Shown piece by piece: positions 1 to 8,763 of a stretch of DNA of 64,000 bases. Source of the DNA: Roseospira visakhapatnamensis. GTDB lineage: Bacteria; Pseudomonadota; Alphaproteobacteria; Rhodospirillales; Rhodospirillaceae. The notes beneath the pieces are model-generated. The model was not told where the DNA came from and did not search any database. It worked only from the letters and a program-made list of their open reading frames with translations. The stretch spans positions 1 to 64,000 of the forward strand of contig NZ_JACIGK010000011.1 in the NCBI RefSeq assembly GCF_014197915.1, read 5' to 3'. A program made the translations under genes and the position numbers. How positions within the stretch are numbered: position 1 is the stretch's first letter; the number at the start of each line of letters is the position of its first letter.

Positions 1-181
1 ACTCTGCCGCGCCGGGGTCCGCCGGCGGCGCGCCTGCTCCCAGATCTGTCATCGTCCATGGGGGGTCCTGATCATATCGCGCGGGCAAATCGCGCATACG
101 CGGCCGGGTCGGGGCCGGGGCGGCCGGAGCCTGACCTGACCAATCCCACTCAGTCGGCGATGCGTTTCCAAAACCACCCAT
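1..181 (-). CDS. 5' end of an unidentified phage gene, cut by the window edge
   Basis: Reading leftwards on the minus strand, an ATG at 181 opens a frame that stays open through base 1 (60 complete codons). It is preceded by a clean Shine-Dalgarno GAGGAG with an 8-base spacer (about 190-195). The protein begins MGGFGNASPTEWDWSG and continues rich in Pro, Ala and Asp; I recognise no domain. It lies 64 bp downstream of the terminase large subunit stop on the same strand, so it is probably the next gene of the phage late operon. The good ribosome-binding site is the main support; function unknown, partial. Confidence 0.55.
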   Translation of the reverse strand, partial: MGGFGNASPTEWDWSGQAPAAPAPTRPRMRDLPARYDQDPPWTMTDLGAGAPPADPGAAE

Positions 182-245
182 GCGTTTGTCTCCTCGTGTT
201 CGGGACAGGCTGTGTCATTGACGGGTGTGGGGCAGCGCCTCGCCC

Positions 246-1745
246 TCACGGGGTCCAGTCATCGTCGGCGGCGTCGACCTGGCCGGCGCCCGGGCGCCAG
301 GCGCCGGCGCGCGGACCGGCGGCGGCGCCATGGCCCAGGCGCACCGGCTCCGCCGCCAGGCAGCCGGCCACGGCGTCCAGGCCGTCGTCGTGGCCGCCTC
401 CGCCACCCTGGGGCGTCCAGGCGCGCATCTCGGCGATGAACGGCGTGTCCCAGACCGAGCGATGCACCCACAAGACCCCGGCGGCCAGCACCGGATCGAA
501 GGCGGCGACGATGCGCAGCGCCTTGGGACGGTGGCTGGCGTGTTCCAGGACCGCCGCCCCCACCCCGTCCTCGCGCAGCACCTTGCGCAGCAGGCCCGGC
601 AGGAAGCGGCCGAGGCCGTTGGTCTCCACGGTGACCGCCGGCAGGTCCAGGTCGCGGACGACGCCGGCCACCTGGCGGCACAGGTCCGAGGCGGCGTCCC
701 CGGTCCCCCCGGCGCTGGTCAGGTAGGCGATGCGGTGCAGCCAGTAGGAGCCGTCCTCGGCGGTGAACAGGGCGGCGATGACGCTGGCATCGCCCCCGCG
801 CGCGGGATCGCCCAGGGCCGGATCCCACCAGCAGGCGACCGAGACCAGCCGCCGCCCGGCCAGACGCAACACCGGCCGTCCGGCCGCCTCGGAGACCACC
901 AGGTCGTCGTCGTAGCGCCGCAAGCGGTCCGGATCGAGCCGGCTGTCGACCAGGTTCACCGGCCGCAACTGCATCTGGCTGGCGAAGGCGTTGGGCCCCT
1001 GGCGGCGGCGGATCTGCTCGATCACGGCCATGGAGAACCGCTCCGGCCAGGCGCTGCGCCCCTCGGCGTCCAGCAAGGGGATCTCCAGGCGCGGAAACCC
1101 GGCCAGGAACGGCTGGGTCTCGCCGGCCTCCGGGCGCGCCTCGGCGGCATAGAGGGAGTGGTAGGCGTGCGGCGTGCCCACATAGACCATCACCCCGCCG
1201 GGGGTCAGGATGTAGTCCAGCTCCCCCAGCCGGGCGCGCAGCTGGGCGCGTTTGACCAGGGTGTCGCTGGTGTTGGGCACCTCGACGTCATCGCAGACGA
1301 TGACGTCGGCGCGGCTGCCGGTCAGGTTGCCGGTGATGCCGCGCGCCATCAGGGAGGGGTCGCGGGACTCAAGCGGACGCTCGACCGTGATCTGGTCGGC
1401 CGCCCACTGGTCGGGACGACGGGGCTTGAGGCCCCGGGTGAGCGGGTGTCGCTCGATCACCCGCTTGACGGCGCGGGTCATGCGGCTGGCCAGCGCGTGC
1501 TCGGCGGCCAGCACCAGGATGCGGGTGTTCGGGTCGCGGGCCAGCAGCCAGGCGCAGAACAGGCCGACCACGGTGGACTTGCCCGAGCCCCGGAAGGCCA
1601 TCAGCAGGCACCCTCGCCCGCCGTCCGCCCGCCGCGCTTCCAGCCAGCGCGCCATGCGGGCGTGATGGGCGGGCGTGCCGCGCCCCTGAAGGTGGTTCCA
1701 GACCCAGAGGAACTCGGCGAAGGACACGGACGAGTCAGGGGTCAT
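246..1745 (-). CDS. Phage terminase large subunit (T7 gp19-like)
   Basis: ATP-driven DNA-packaging motor with a nuclease that cuts concatemeric phage DNA. The 499-residue protein has an N-terminal ATPase with a Walker A-like RGSGKST at about 52-58, preceded by hydrophobic CLLMA, and a Walker B-type strand ending in acidic residues (ADVIVCDDVEVP). The C-terminal nuclease half shows an acidic strand CWWDPALGDP followed by DASVIAALF, then a conserved Asn-Gly region (VETNGLGRFLPGLL). Length fits short-tailed-phage terminases. It is the last complete gene of the minus-strand morphogenesis block, the position of gene 19 in T7, and its start overlaps the end of the upstream small gene by 11 bp. No frameshift is visible. 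Confidence 0.9.
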   Translation of the reverse strand: MTPDSSVSFAEFLWVWNHLQGRGTPAHHARMARWLEARRADGGRGCLLMAFRGSGKSTVVGLFCAWLLARDPNTRILVLAAEHALASRMTRAVKRVIERHPLTRGLKPRRPDQWAADQITVERPLESRDPSLMARGITGNLTGSRADVIVCDDVEVPNTSDTLVKRAQLRARLGELDYILTPGGVMVYVGTPHAYHSLYAAEARPEAGETQPFLAGFPRLEIPLLDAEGRSAWPERFSMAVIEQIRRRQGPNAFASQMQLRPVNLVDSRLDPDRLRRYDDDLVVSEAAGRPVLRLAGRRLVSVACWWDPALGDPARGGDASVIAALFTAEDGSYWLHRIAYLTSAGGTGDAASDLCRQVAGVVRDLDLPAVTVETNGLGRFLPGLLRKVLREDGVGAAVLEHASHRPKALRIVAAFDPVLAAGVLWVHRSVWDTPFIAEMRAWTPQGGGGGHDDGLDAVAGCLAAEPVRLGHGAAAGPRAGAWRPGAGQVDAADDDWTP

Positions 1746-2067
1746 CCACGCCCTCCTCCACCCCGGCGGCGGCGCCTTCCTCGGCCATGGCCGCGCGCGC
1801 TCGCGCCAGCAGGTCCGCCAGCGCCGTGTCCCCGGCCGTCGCGCCGGGGGGCGACAGCGCCAGCCCCACGCGGGCGCCCAGCTTCAGCAGCAACTCCACG
1901 TGACCCAGCGCCGCCTTGCAGCCCCCCTGCCAGGCGCCGAACTCCCTGGCGTCGGCGGGCACCGGCCGGGCGGCGAAGGCGTCGTAGGCATCCAGCGCCG
2001 CCCGCAGGGTCCCGGGCAGGGTACGGCGCAGGCGATCGCGGGCGTCGGAGAGATCCTGAACAGTCAT
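1735..2067 (-). CDS. Small phage protein in the terminase small-subunit position
   Basis: About 110 residues, beginning MTVQDLSDARDRLRRTLPG, mostly predicted helical and Ala/Arg-rich, ending in an acidic tail (GVEEGVDDP). It overlaps the terminase large subunit and sits where T7 carries gene 18, so a DNA-recognising terminase small subunit is the likely role, inferred from position only. I chose the ATG at 2067. A GTG at 2103 forms a GTGA overlap with the stop of the upstream spike gene and would add 12 residues by translational coupling; neither start has a strong Shine-Dalgarno. Confidence 0.6.
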   Translation of the reverse strand: MTVQDLSDARDRLRRTLPGTLRAALDAYDAFAARPVPADAREFGAWQGGCKAALGHVELLLKLGARVGLALSPPGATAGDTALADLLARARAAMAEEGAAAGVEEGVDDP

Positions 2068-2099
2068 GGGGGCTTCGGCTCCACGGGAAACAACACGGG

Positions 2100-3311
2100 T
2101 CACGCACTCAGGCTCTGGAGGTCCCCGTCGCCGAGGCGCCGGGGAAACACGCCCACCTGCCGGACCCAGCAGCGCGGGCCGACAGCGCCGGACGCGGTCC
2201 CGCCCAAGGTCAGGGTGGTGACCGTCGGCACGGTCGCGTCGCCGTCGGTCGCCAGCGCGGATCCCCCCAGGGCGAGGGCGACGTCGTCGTCGGCATAGGC
2301 GGCGGCGGCGCGGACCTCGGCGCCGCCGGTCACGCCATCGCGGCTGAGCGCGGCCACCGTCGCGCCGCCGTCGACGACGGTGAAGGCGGCTGAGCCGGCC
2401 TGTGCGTCGACGCTCAGGGTCATGCGGGCGTCGGCGGTCCCGTCGCTCAGCTCCACCAGCGGCGCGGCCAGGCCGGCGGGCACGGCGCCGCGCGCCATCA
2501 GGGTCCCCTGGTGGGGGTGGACGTCACCGGCGCCGAGGGTCATGCGCAGCCGGTCGGCCGCCCGGGTCGCCGGCGCCGTGGTAGTGGCGATGAGGGAGGA
2601 CGGCGCGGCCCCGGCCTCCAGTTGCACCCCCCACAGGTGGGCGCCGCTGACGCCGTCGCCGGTGTAGCTGGACACGGCACCGGTGTCGCGCAGCCGCAGG
2701 TGCACCGGCGAGAGCGCGGTGCCGGTGGCCGTCGCCGAGAGGGCGCAGCGAACCCAGCCGTCGGTGAAGACCTCGATGGTCGGCGCGGGATCGCCCTCGG
2801 TGGCGCCGATGCTGCCGCCGCCCAGGTCGAACACCGCCGACTGGACCACGCCAAAGGCCGTCGAGGGCAGCACCAGCTGCAGGCGCTCGCGGCCGTTGGC
2901 CTTGGCGAACACCGACAGGGCGTAGCGCTGCCCGGCGGTGAACGACAGGGACTCCTGGAACAGCGTGTGGACGGCGGTCGCGGCGGTTTCCGTCAGCGTG
3001 CCGGCAAGGCTCACGCCATCGGGCGCCAGGACCGCCCTGGCGGTCACGGTGGCGTCGCCGGTCAGCCAGGGCGCCTGGGTCAGGACCTGGGAGAACCGCA
3101 CCTGGTTGGTGCGAGCCTCCTCCACCAGCCAGCCGCGATACACCCCGGTGTCGGGCGCGTAGTCGTGGCGGAGCACATGGGCGGACACCGTCTCCACCCG
3201 ACCCAGGGCGTTGACGCGCGTGGCCTCGGACGCGCGCGTGACGTGCAACCCCGAGGGCATGACGTCGGGGCGGGCCAGCAGGTGAAGCGTGGGATAGATC
3301 ATCGTGGTCAT
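2100..3311 (-). CDS. Phage spike/fibre protein with concanavalin-like domain (paralogue 2)
   Basis: A 403-residue receptor-binding or head-spike type protein. The central part has the pattern of phage lectin-like spike domains: a sample-naming segment (EEARTNQVRFSQVLTQAPW), a dated-event segment (APDGVSLAGTLTETAATAVH), then NGRERLQLVLPSTAFGVVQ and the closing GDGVSGAHLWGVQLE. The C-terminal part (about 270-403) is a second beta-rich region ending WVRQVGVFPRRLGDGDLQSL, typical of LamG-like modules. Start chosen at MTTMIYPTL, which follows GAGGA at 8 bases; it overlaps the preceding gene's stop (ATGA). It is a paralogue of the gene immediately upstream and shares near-identical DNA with it. Likely virion surface protein; ligand unknown. 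Confidence 0.75.
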   Translation of the reverse strand: MTTMIYPTLHLLARPDVMPSGLHVTRASEATRVNALGRVETVSAHVLRHDYAPDTGVYRGWLVEEARTNQVRFSQVLTQAPWLTGDATVTARAVLAPDGVSLAGTLTETAATAVHTLFQESLSFTAGQRYALSVFAKANGRERLQLVLPSTAFGVVQSAVFDLGGGSIGATEGDPAPTIEVFTDGWVRCALSATATGTALSPVHLRLRDTGAVSSYTGDGVSGAHLWGVQLEAGAAPSSLIATTTAPATRAADRLRMTLGAGDVHPHQGTLMARGAVPAGLAAPLVELSDGTADARMTLSVDAQAGSAAFTVVDGGATVAALSRDGVTGGAEVRAAAAYADDDVALALGGSALATDGDATVPTVTTLTLGGTASGAVGPRCWVRQVGVFPRRLGDGDLQSLSA

Positions 3312-4252
3312 GCGGCGGTCCTCGCGTGGATGCTGCTCCAGAGGCCGGGCGGCGCCGTCCAGGCCGTGCTCCGGCCGCGAACGACAAGCGGGCGGGCCGG
3401 CGGATAGCCGGTGCCGTCCGGCGCCTGGCCGACCAGATGGAGATCGCTGGGATACGGCGGCGCGTAGGTCAGGCTGTCGGCGGCGCGGGTGGCCGGCGCG
3501 CCAACGGTGGCGATGGGGCTGGACGGATCCTCCCCCCGTTCCAGTTGCGCGCCCCACAGATGCACCCCGCTGACCCCGTCCCCCGCGTAGGCGGACGAGC
3601 CGCCGAGGGTGCGCAGGCGAACATGCGCGTTGCTGGTGCCGCCGGCCGCGCTAGTCGCCGTCACGGCGCAACGCATCCAGCCACCCGGCCAGTGGACCAG
3701 GCCGTGGGACACCGGCCCCTCGGTGGCCACCACGGCGCCGGTGGTCAGGTCGAACACGGCCGAGCACACCACCCCGAAGGCGGTGGACGGCAGCACCAGT
3801 TGCAGGCGCTCGCGGCCGTTGGTCTTGGCGAACACCGACAGGGTGTGCGGCTGGCCCGCCGCGTACGACAGGCCGCTCTGGTAGAGCGTGTGGATGCCCG
3901 TCGCCATGCTCTCGGTCAGGGTCTCGGCGCGGGTCGATCCGTCCGGGCCGGCGACCGTGTCGGCGGCGACGCTGGCGGCGAGAGTCTGCCAGGGCGCGCC
4001 CGCCATGGCATCCGAGGCGAGCAGGTGGTTCGTGCGGGCGGGTTCGATCAGCACGCCGCGAGGCGCGCCCGTCATCGGATCGTGGTCGGCGCGCGGAGTT
4101 TCAGGCGCCGCCGTGTCCAGCAGGCCGGCGGCCGTCGTCCACCGAGCCGGGGAGGCTCGCGCGAAGGTCGCCGCCGGACCAAGGGCGCCATCCCGGACCA
4201 GAACCGCCGAAACGGCGCCGGCCCCGCCCCGCAGGGTCGCCTGCCCCAGCAT
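3308..4252 (-). CDS. Phage spike/fibre protein with concanavalin-like domain (paralogue 1)
   Basis: A 314-residue protein that opens MLGQATLRGGAGAVSAVLV and carries the same lectin-like domain as its downstream neighbour: RTNHLLASDAMAGAPWQTL, a PDGSTRAETLTES segment, the identical string NGRERLQLVLPSTAFGVV, and GDGVSGVHLWGAQLERGEDPSS. It lacks the downstream paralogue's C-terminal LamG-like part and ends in a different short tail (PPGLWSSIHARTAA). Its ATG shares one base with the stop of the tail fibre gene (TGATG), and its own stop overlaps the next start, so the three fibre genes look translationally coupled. Probably an adsorption protein attached to, or alternative to, the main fibre. Confidence 0.75.
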   Translation of the reverse strand: MLGQATLRGGAGAVSAVLVRDGALGPAATFARASPARWTTAAGLLDTAAPETPRADHDPMTGAPRGVLIEPARTNHLLASDAMAGAPWQTLAASVAADTVAGPDGSTRAETLTESMATGIHTLYQSGLSYAAGQPHTLSVFAKTNGRERLQLVLPSTAFGVVCSAVFDLTTGAVVATEGPVSHGLVHWPGGWMRCAVTATSAAGGTSNAHVRLRTLGGSSAYAGDGVSGVHLWGAQLERGEDPSSPIATVGAPATRAADSLTYAPPYPSDLHLVGQAPDGTGYPPARPLVVRGRSTAWTAPPGLWSSIHARTAA

Positions 4253-5424
4253 CAGGTCGTCCCCCCGGCATGGAGGGCGATCAGGTCGGTGCCGTCGTGG
4301 GTCAGCACCACCAGGTCGAAGGCGCCGGCCACGGTCTGCCACGCGGGCGCCGATCCGCCCAGCCAGCGGGCGGCGGTGGCGTCGGCTTGTTCGAAAACCG
4401 GTGCCCGGCCGCCAGTGGCGTCCTGGATCAGCTTGAGCGACACCGAGTAGCCCCGCCCCGCCGGAGGATCGGGCAGCGTGAAGCGCGTATCGGCCGTCAG
4501 CGTATGGGCCTGGACCTCGCCGTCGGCCGGGTCCACGGCGACCGTGGCGCCGGCACTCGCCACCGCGACGGTGAAGCGCGCGACGCCGTAGTCCACCAGG
4601 GGAGCCGACACCGGTCCCCCGGTCACCACCAGCGCGCCCCCGACATGCACCGCGCCGGTGGTGGTCAGGCTGGCGACCGTCAGGTCGCCGCCGTCCCGGC
4701 CGCTCTCCATCGCCGCCCGCCACGCCGAGCGGGCGGCATCGTCGGCCCACCGCTCGGCACGGTCGGCGGCGGCGACGGCGGTGGCCCGGGCATCGCCGCT
4801 GTCATCTTCCCGCAACCCCACCAGCCAGGCGGACAGGGCGGCGTCCCGGGCCCAGCCGGCGGCCCGGCCGGCGTGGCCGAGGGCCACCGCGCCCGCGCCG
4901 GCGGCGGCGTGGATGGCGGCCAGCGCCTCGGAAAACCCGGCGTAGTTGTGCGGATCGTTGACCAGGGCGGTGGCGGTCTCGTTCCAGCCGATCACGGCCC
5001 CGGGCGCGGGCTGTGGCAGGGCGGCGGCCACCCCGTCGGGGGCCGTGGCCGGCACCCGCACGGCGCGGCTCAGCGCCTCGTCCAGTTGCTGGTCGACGGC
5101 GGTCAGGTGGTCCAGTTCGTCGTTGAGGGCGGCGGCGCGCAGCGCCCCCCCCGCCTGGAAATCGGTGACCCGGGCGATGGCCAGGTGTCGCAGCAGGGTG
5201 ACCCGCTGGCCCACGGCCGGCGCGCTGGTGAAGGTCACCGTGCCGCCGCCGCTGTCCCCGGCGCCGGACACCGCATAGCCGCCGTCCTGCGGATCGTCGT
5301 CGAGGTAGACCGCCAGATCGGCCTCGCGAAAGAGGGCGAAGGGATAGGGAAACACGGTCTGGTTGCCGTCCCCGAGATACTGGATGCGGGGCCGCGTGTC
5401 CCCGATCTGGATATGCGTGGTCAT
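4252..5424 (-). CDS. Tail fibre protein with T7 gp17-like N-terminal domain
   Basis: 390 residues. The first ~110 residues match the virion-anchoring N-terminal domain of T7-type fibres: YLGDGNQTVFPYPFALFREADLAVYLDD, followed by GGTVTFTSAPAVGQRVTLLR and the conserved DELDHLTAVDQQLDEALSRAV helix (about 104-124). The middle is Ala-rich and helical (shaft-like), and the C-terminal ~110 residues are beta-rich (TLTADTRFTLPDPPAGRGYS). The gene lies between the gp14-like gene and the two spike genes, the T7 gene 17 position. Known role of the family: receptor contact and attachment to the tail. The receptor-binding end is short, so the following spikes may supply specificity (inference). Confidence 0.85.
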   Translation of the reverse strand: MTTHIQIGDTRPRIQYLGDGNQTVFPYPFALFREADLAVYLDDDPQDGGYAVSGAGDSGGGTVTFTSAPAVGQRVTLLRHLAIARVTDFQAGGALRAAALNDELDHLTAVDQQLDEALSRAVRVPATAPDGVAAALPQPAPGAVIGWNETATALVNDPHNYAGFSEALAAIHAAAGAGAVALGHAGRAAGWARDAALSAWLVGLREDDSGDARATAVAAADRAERWADDAARSAWRAAMESGRDGGDLTVASLTTTGAVHVGGALVVTGGPVSAPLVDYGVARFTVAVASAGATVAVDPADGEVQAHTLTADTRFTLPDPPAGRGYSVSLKLIQDATGGRAPVFEQADATAARWLGGSAPAWQTVAGAFDLVVLTHDGTDLIALHAGGTT

Positions 5425-5445
5425 GGCCCGGCCCCTCCGCCCCGA

Positions 5446-6186
5446 TCAGCCGTTAAACCTGCTTTGCAGACCGGTGGCGACGGAGTTGAAACTCGTCCCG
5501 GTCAGGCCCAGCAGGGCGCGCTGGTTGCTCAGCGTCAGGTCCAGCAGGTCCTGGCGCTGATCGGCGGCGGACTGGACGCCCAGGTTGTACAGATAGAGGT
5601 CGAGGTCCGCTTGCCGCCCCCAGACATCCAGGTTGGCCTGTTCCGCGCGGGTGCGGGTCTGGTCGGCGGTGGCCTGCCAGTTGTCGCGGATGGCATCGCT
5701 GGTGGCGTCGTGCACGCGGCCGCTGTCATGGGCCAGGTCATCCCAGGCGCGGCGCGTGGCGTCGGCGGTGTCGCTTTCCAGGCCGCTCAGGAGCGCGCGC
5801 GCCGACCCCGAGGCCGCGTCCAGCCCCCGGCCGGCGAAGCGCGCGCGTTCGCTGGCGCTGGCCCGGCGCAACGCCTCGGCCTGGTCCTGCTGGGACAGGC
5901 CATAATCGCGCTGCATGTCGGCGATCCGGGCGTTCGACTGGCGGCGCGCGTCCTCGGTCCACAGGTCGTGGGCGTCCCAGGCCGCCTGATTGGTCATGGC
6001 CGCCGACTGGATCGTGGTCTGCGCCGACGCCTCGGCCTGGCGGCGGGCGGCTTCGGCCGACGCCTGGTTGGCGAGCGCCTGTTCCTGGCGCTGTTGCTCA
6101 TACAACGCATGCTGTTCGTACTGGGTCCAGGCCGTGGTGGCCGCTTGCAGGGCGACGGGAACGAAGAGCGTGGCGAATTGGCCCAT
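5446..6186 (-). CDS. Internal virion protein, T7 gp14-like
   Basis: 246 residues starting MGQFATLFVPVALQAAT, a hydrophobic N-terminus, then a long Ala/Gln/Glu/Arg-rich helical stretch (about 25-200) with the gp14-type feature of a short Arg-Ala-rich segment followed by a Gly/Ser patch (SERARFAGRGLDAASGSARA, about 125-144). The C-terminus (ALLGLTGTSFNSVATGLQSR) is conserved-looking. In T7, gp14 is ejected at infection and inserts in the outer membrane. Start chosen at 6186 because the ATG shares one base with the stop of the preceding gene. No gp15 or gp16 homologue follows; the next gene is already the fibre. Confidence 0.65.
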   Translation of the reverse strand: MGQFATLFVPVALQAATTAWTQYEQHALYEQQRQEQALANQASAEAARRQAEASAQTTIQSAAMTNQAAWDAHDLWTEDARRQSNARIADMQRDYGLSQQDQAEALRRASASERARFAGRGLDAASGSARALLSGLESDTADATRRAWDDLAHDSGRVHDATSDAIRDNWQATADQTRTRAEQANLDVWGRQADLDLYLYNLGVQSAADQRQDLLDLTLSNQRALLGLTGTSFNSVATGLQSRFNG

Positions 6187-8090
6187 CAGTCGGTGACCTT
6201 CACTTCGGTGGTGACACTGAGAACGGTGCAGGGCAGCGGCGCGTCCTGGTCGACGCGCCACAGCGGCACCCGGGGATCACGCTGCCAGCCCAGGGCGCGC
6301 ACCGACAGGTCGCCGTCACGCGGACCCGGCGGCTGGTCGAGCACGGGATGCGGGCCGAGCGTCGTGAACGGCCGAGGCCGGGGACCGGCGCCGGTGTCCA
6401 CCACCAGCGCCGCCGTGTCCCGAACCCGGAAGGTGGCGCGGATCAGGCGGATCAGGGTCCCCGGGCCACCCCCGCGCCCGCCGGACACCACCGGCGGCAG
6501 CGGCGCGATCTCGTGGGCGAACGGCAGGCCCACGACCACGCGGGAGGCCGGCGCATCGAGGGTGATGGCGCCATCGGCGACCATGACCGTGCCCGCGTCG
6601 GCGCCGTCGGCCAGCACCCGCGCGGCGCGCCCGTTCAGGTGCGCGAGGCCGCTCCAGGTCCGGCGGGGCGAGGACGCCGTGCCGTCCAGGGCCGCGTCCA
6701 GCGTGAGCGCGGCGTCGAAGCGCTCCAGGGCGTGGACGCCGGCACGCTCCACGACCGCGTAGACCTGCCCGCCGGTCTCGGCGACCGCCTTGAAGGCGCC
6801 GTCGGTGGTGTGCAGGGTCCAGGCGGTGACGCGCTCGGCGCGGTAGTTGGTCATGGTGGCCAGGGCACCGTCGGCCAGCACCACATGGACCAGGCGCCGG
6901 GCCGGGTCGTAGTCCATGTCCACCGGGTCCCGGATCAGGTGACGCGCCAGCAGCGCCAGGTCGGCCGACTGGTAGGCCTGCTCCAGGTCGGTGAACAGGT
7001 ACTCGCGCAGGTCGCGGCCGCTGGCGCCCACGAACAGGGTGGCGCCGTCCACGTTCAGCGGCCGCACCACGGTGGGCCCCTGGGTGCCGATGCGGGTCTC
7101 GCGCGTGGCGGTGACGGTGGCCGGGGCCAGGGGCGCGCCGCTGACGGTCCATTCGGCGCCCGAGGTGAACACCTGAAGGTCGCGCGCCGAGAACAGCGCG
7201 CGGATGGCGTTGAGCTGGTCCGACATCAGGGCGAACGAGATGGCCTCGTCGTCCAGGCCCTCCCCGGTGTCGAAGTTGAAGAAATCCCCCACCTTGGACA
7301 TCCATAGGTGATGGGGCACGTCGCGCGAGCCCCCCACCACCAGCCGGTTCTTGTGGAAGGTGACGGTGCGCGGATAACCGTGCACCGGCGAGAACGCCTG
7401 CTCCACCCAGTCGCTGGAGGCGGCGCCGGTGACGATCTCGTCATGGAGGGTGGCTGATACCCGGGTCGACGACTGATAGCCGGTGATCGACACCGGCGCG
7501 CCGCGCAGCAACAGGCGGGTGCCGGCATGCGCGGGCGCGAACACCGGCGACGAGGCGGTCAGCGTCACGGCCCCCAGCACGTCGGAGGCCGCCAGGCTGA
7601 TCAGCGGATGGGCGAACCGCAGATAGGGTTCGTAATAGCGGTGACCCTCGTGGGGATACTCCCAGGTCCGGATGGTCCAGCTATCGTGCGCGGCCCGGGT
7701 GATGCGCCGGGGCGCCGTTTCCGGATGCACCACCAGCAGGGTATCGGCCATCTGTGTCCACGACAGGCCCGGCAGGTGCCAGGCGTCCCAGGGGGTGAAC
7801 TGGCTGAACACCCGCGCGTCCCCCAGGTAGACATCCATGCGCCCATCGCCCAGCGCCAGCAGGTAGGTCTGCTCGCTGTTGAAGTCGAAGGCGATCAGGC
7901 GCGCCGTTCCCGGCAGGCGGTCGACGTGGCGCAGGCCGTCGCGCCGCGTGACCCCGCCGGTGGGCCGCAGGAACACGTTGCGCAGCCGCGAGGCCCCGTT
8001 GGCATAGGCGCGCAGGTCGGCGCGACCCTGCAGGTCCGGCGACAGCTCCCCGGCGGTGAAGTTGGTCTGGGTGTCGTTGGCCCGGGTCAT
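6186..8090 (-). CDS. Large tail protein, tail tubular protein B / nozzle-like
   Basis: 634 residues. The N-terminus is the hallmark of a broad podophage tail family: FTAGELSPDLQGRADL, then YANGASRLRNVFLRPTGGVT with a following RRDGLRHVDR. A beta-rich body follows (WHLPGLSWTQMADTLLVVHP; YPRTVTFHKNRLVVGGSRDV; FALMSDQLNAIRALFSARDL; FTSGAEWTVSG), as in the beta-propeller of nozzle proteins. It is directly downstream of the tail-tubular-A-like gene, overlapping it by 4 bp (ATGA), as genes 11 and 12 are paired in T7. Function by family and position: lower tail tube through which DNA leaves. Confidence 0.75.
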   Translation of the reverse strand: MTRANDTQTNFTAGELSPDLQGRADLRAYANGASRLRNVFLRPTGGVTRRDGLRHVDRLPGTARLIAFDFNSEQTYLLALGDGRMDVYLGDARVFSQFTPWDAWHLPGLSWTQMADTLLVVHPETAPRRITRAAHDSWTIRTWEYPHEGHRYYEPYLRFAHPLISLAASDVLGAVTLTASSPVFAPAHAGTRLLLRGAPVSITGYQSSTRVSATLHDEIVTGAASSDWVEQAFSPVHGYPRTVTFHKNRLVVGGSRDVPHHLWMSKVGDFFNFDTGEGLDDEAISFALMSDQLNAIRALFSARDLQVFTSGAEWTVSGAPLAPATVTATRETRIGTQGPTVVRPLNVDGATLFVGASGRDLREYLFTDLEQAYQSADLALLARHLIRDPVDMDYDPARRLVHVVLADGALATMTNYRAERVTAWTLHTTDGAFKAVAETGGQVYAVVERAGVHALERFDAALTLDAALDGTASSPRRTWSGLAHLNGRAARVLADGADAGTVMVADGAITLDAPASRVVVGLPFAHEIAPLPPVVSGGRGGGPGTLIRLIRATFRVRDTAALVVDTGAGPRPRPFTTLGPHPVLDQPPGPRDGDLSVRALGWQRDPRVPLWRVDQDAPLPCTVLSVTTEVKVTD

Positions 8091-8656
8091 CCGCGCACCT
8101 CCACCAGCGGGAAGTGGCCGAGGGCGCGCGGCGTGTCCTCCTGGGCGTCCACCCGGCGGGCGGCGCGGAATGCCTCGTCCGCCAGCCGCGCCAGCAGGTC
8201 GGCCCGGCTGGTGCTCTCGGTCAGGGGCAGGCAGAATTCGGCCGCCAGACGCGCCGATAGCGCCTCGGCGACGTGCGGCGGGTAACCGCTTTCATCGGCG
8301 CGGAAGATGTAGGTGAGCGAGACCGCCTCGGCGTCCGTCAGCAGGCGGTCCTCGGCGATGCGATAGACCAGTCTCTCGCCCCGTCCCGGACCGCCGGCCG
8401 ACAGGGTGCGCAGATGACCGGCCGGCAGTTGGTATGCGTGGGCGAAGTCGGCCACCGGCGCGGCGGCCAGACGGGCCAGCGTGGCCTGGGCGGTGGCGAA
8501 GTTCCAGGGATGCGCGGCCAGCAGGGCGTCGCGGATCGGCGCATAGAGGACGGTGGCCACCTGGGCCTCGGCCGTCCCCTCGTCCAGGCTGGCGATCGGG
8601 CCGGCCCCCAGCTTGATCAGCGCGCGCGAGCACAGGGCGATGGCGGACAGCGGCAT
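8087..8656 (-). CDS. Tail tubular protein A (T7 gp11-like adaptor)
   Basis: 189 residues beginning MPLSAIALCSRALIKLGAGP, with the family pattern of a helical N-terminus (EAQVATVLYAPIRDALLAAH), the conserved HPWNFATAQATLARLA (about 46-61), a YQLPAGHLRTL strand, and the repeated LSARLAAEFCLPLTESTSRA helix (about 132-151). Such proteins form the ring joining portal to tail nozzle. I chose the ATG at 8656, just downstream of a terminator-like hairpin, because upstream in-frame sequence is low-complexity and belongs to another gene's shadow. Separated from the capsid genes by that hairpin, as genes 10 and 11 are in T7. Confidence 0.8.
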   Translation of the reverse strand: MPLSAIALCSRALIKLGAGPIASLDEGTAEAQVATVLYAPIRDALLAAHPWNFATAQATLARLAAAPVADFAHAYQLPAGHLRTLSAGGPGRGERLVYRIAEDRLLTDAEAVSLTYIFRADESGYPPHVAEALSARLAAEFCLPLTESTSRADLLARLADEAFRAARRVDAQEDTPRALGHFPLVEVRG

Positions 8657-8683
8657 GGGACGTGTCCTTATGATGCGGGCCAC

Positions 8684-8710
8684 AAAAAACCCCCGCCGGA
8701 GGGGCGGGGG
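8684..8710 (-). terminator. Rho-independent terminator between capsid and tail modules
   Basis: On the minus strand a perfect 8-bp stem CCCCCGCC/GGCGGGGG with a 5-base loop is followed by a run of six T (bases 8689-8684). It lies between the 78-residue gene after the capsid gene and tail tubular A, the position of the leaky terminator Tphi in T7. Confidence 0.8.
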
Positions 8711-8763
8711 TAGAGGCAGGGGTGTCGGAGACCAGCGCGACCGATCCGGAAGCGACCGGCCCC

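Noticed and set aside
225-2393. A 722-codon plus-strand frame over the terminase region
   Set aside because: Shadow of the terminase gene; composition dominated by Gly/Gln/His/Arg and no motif.
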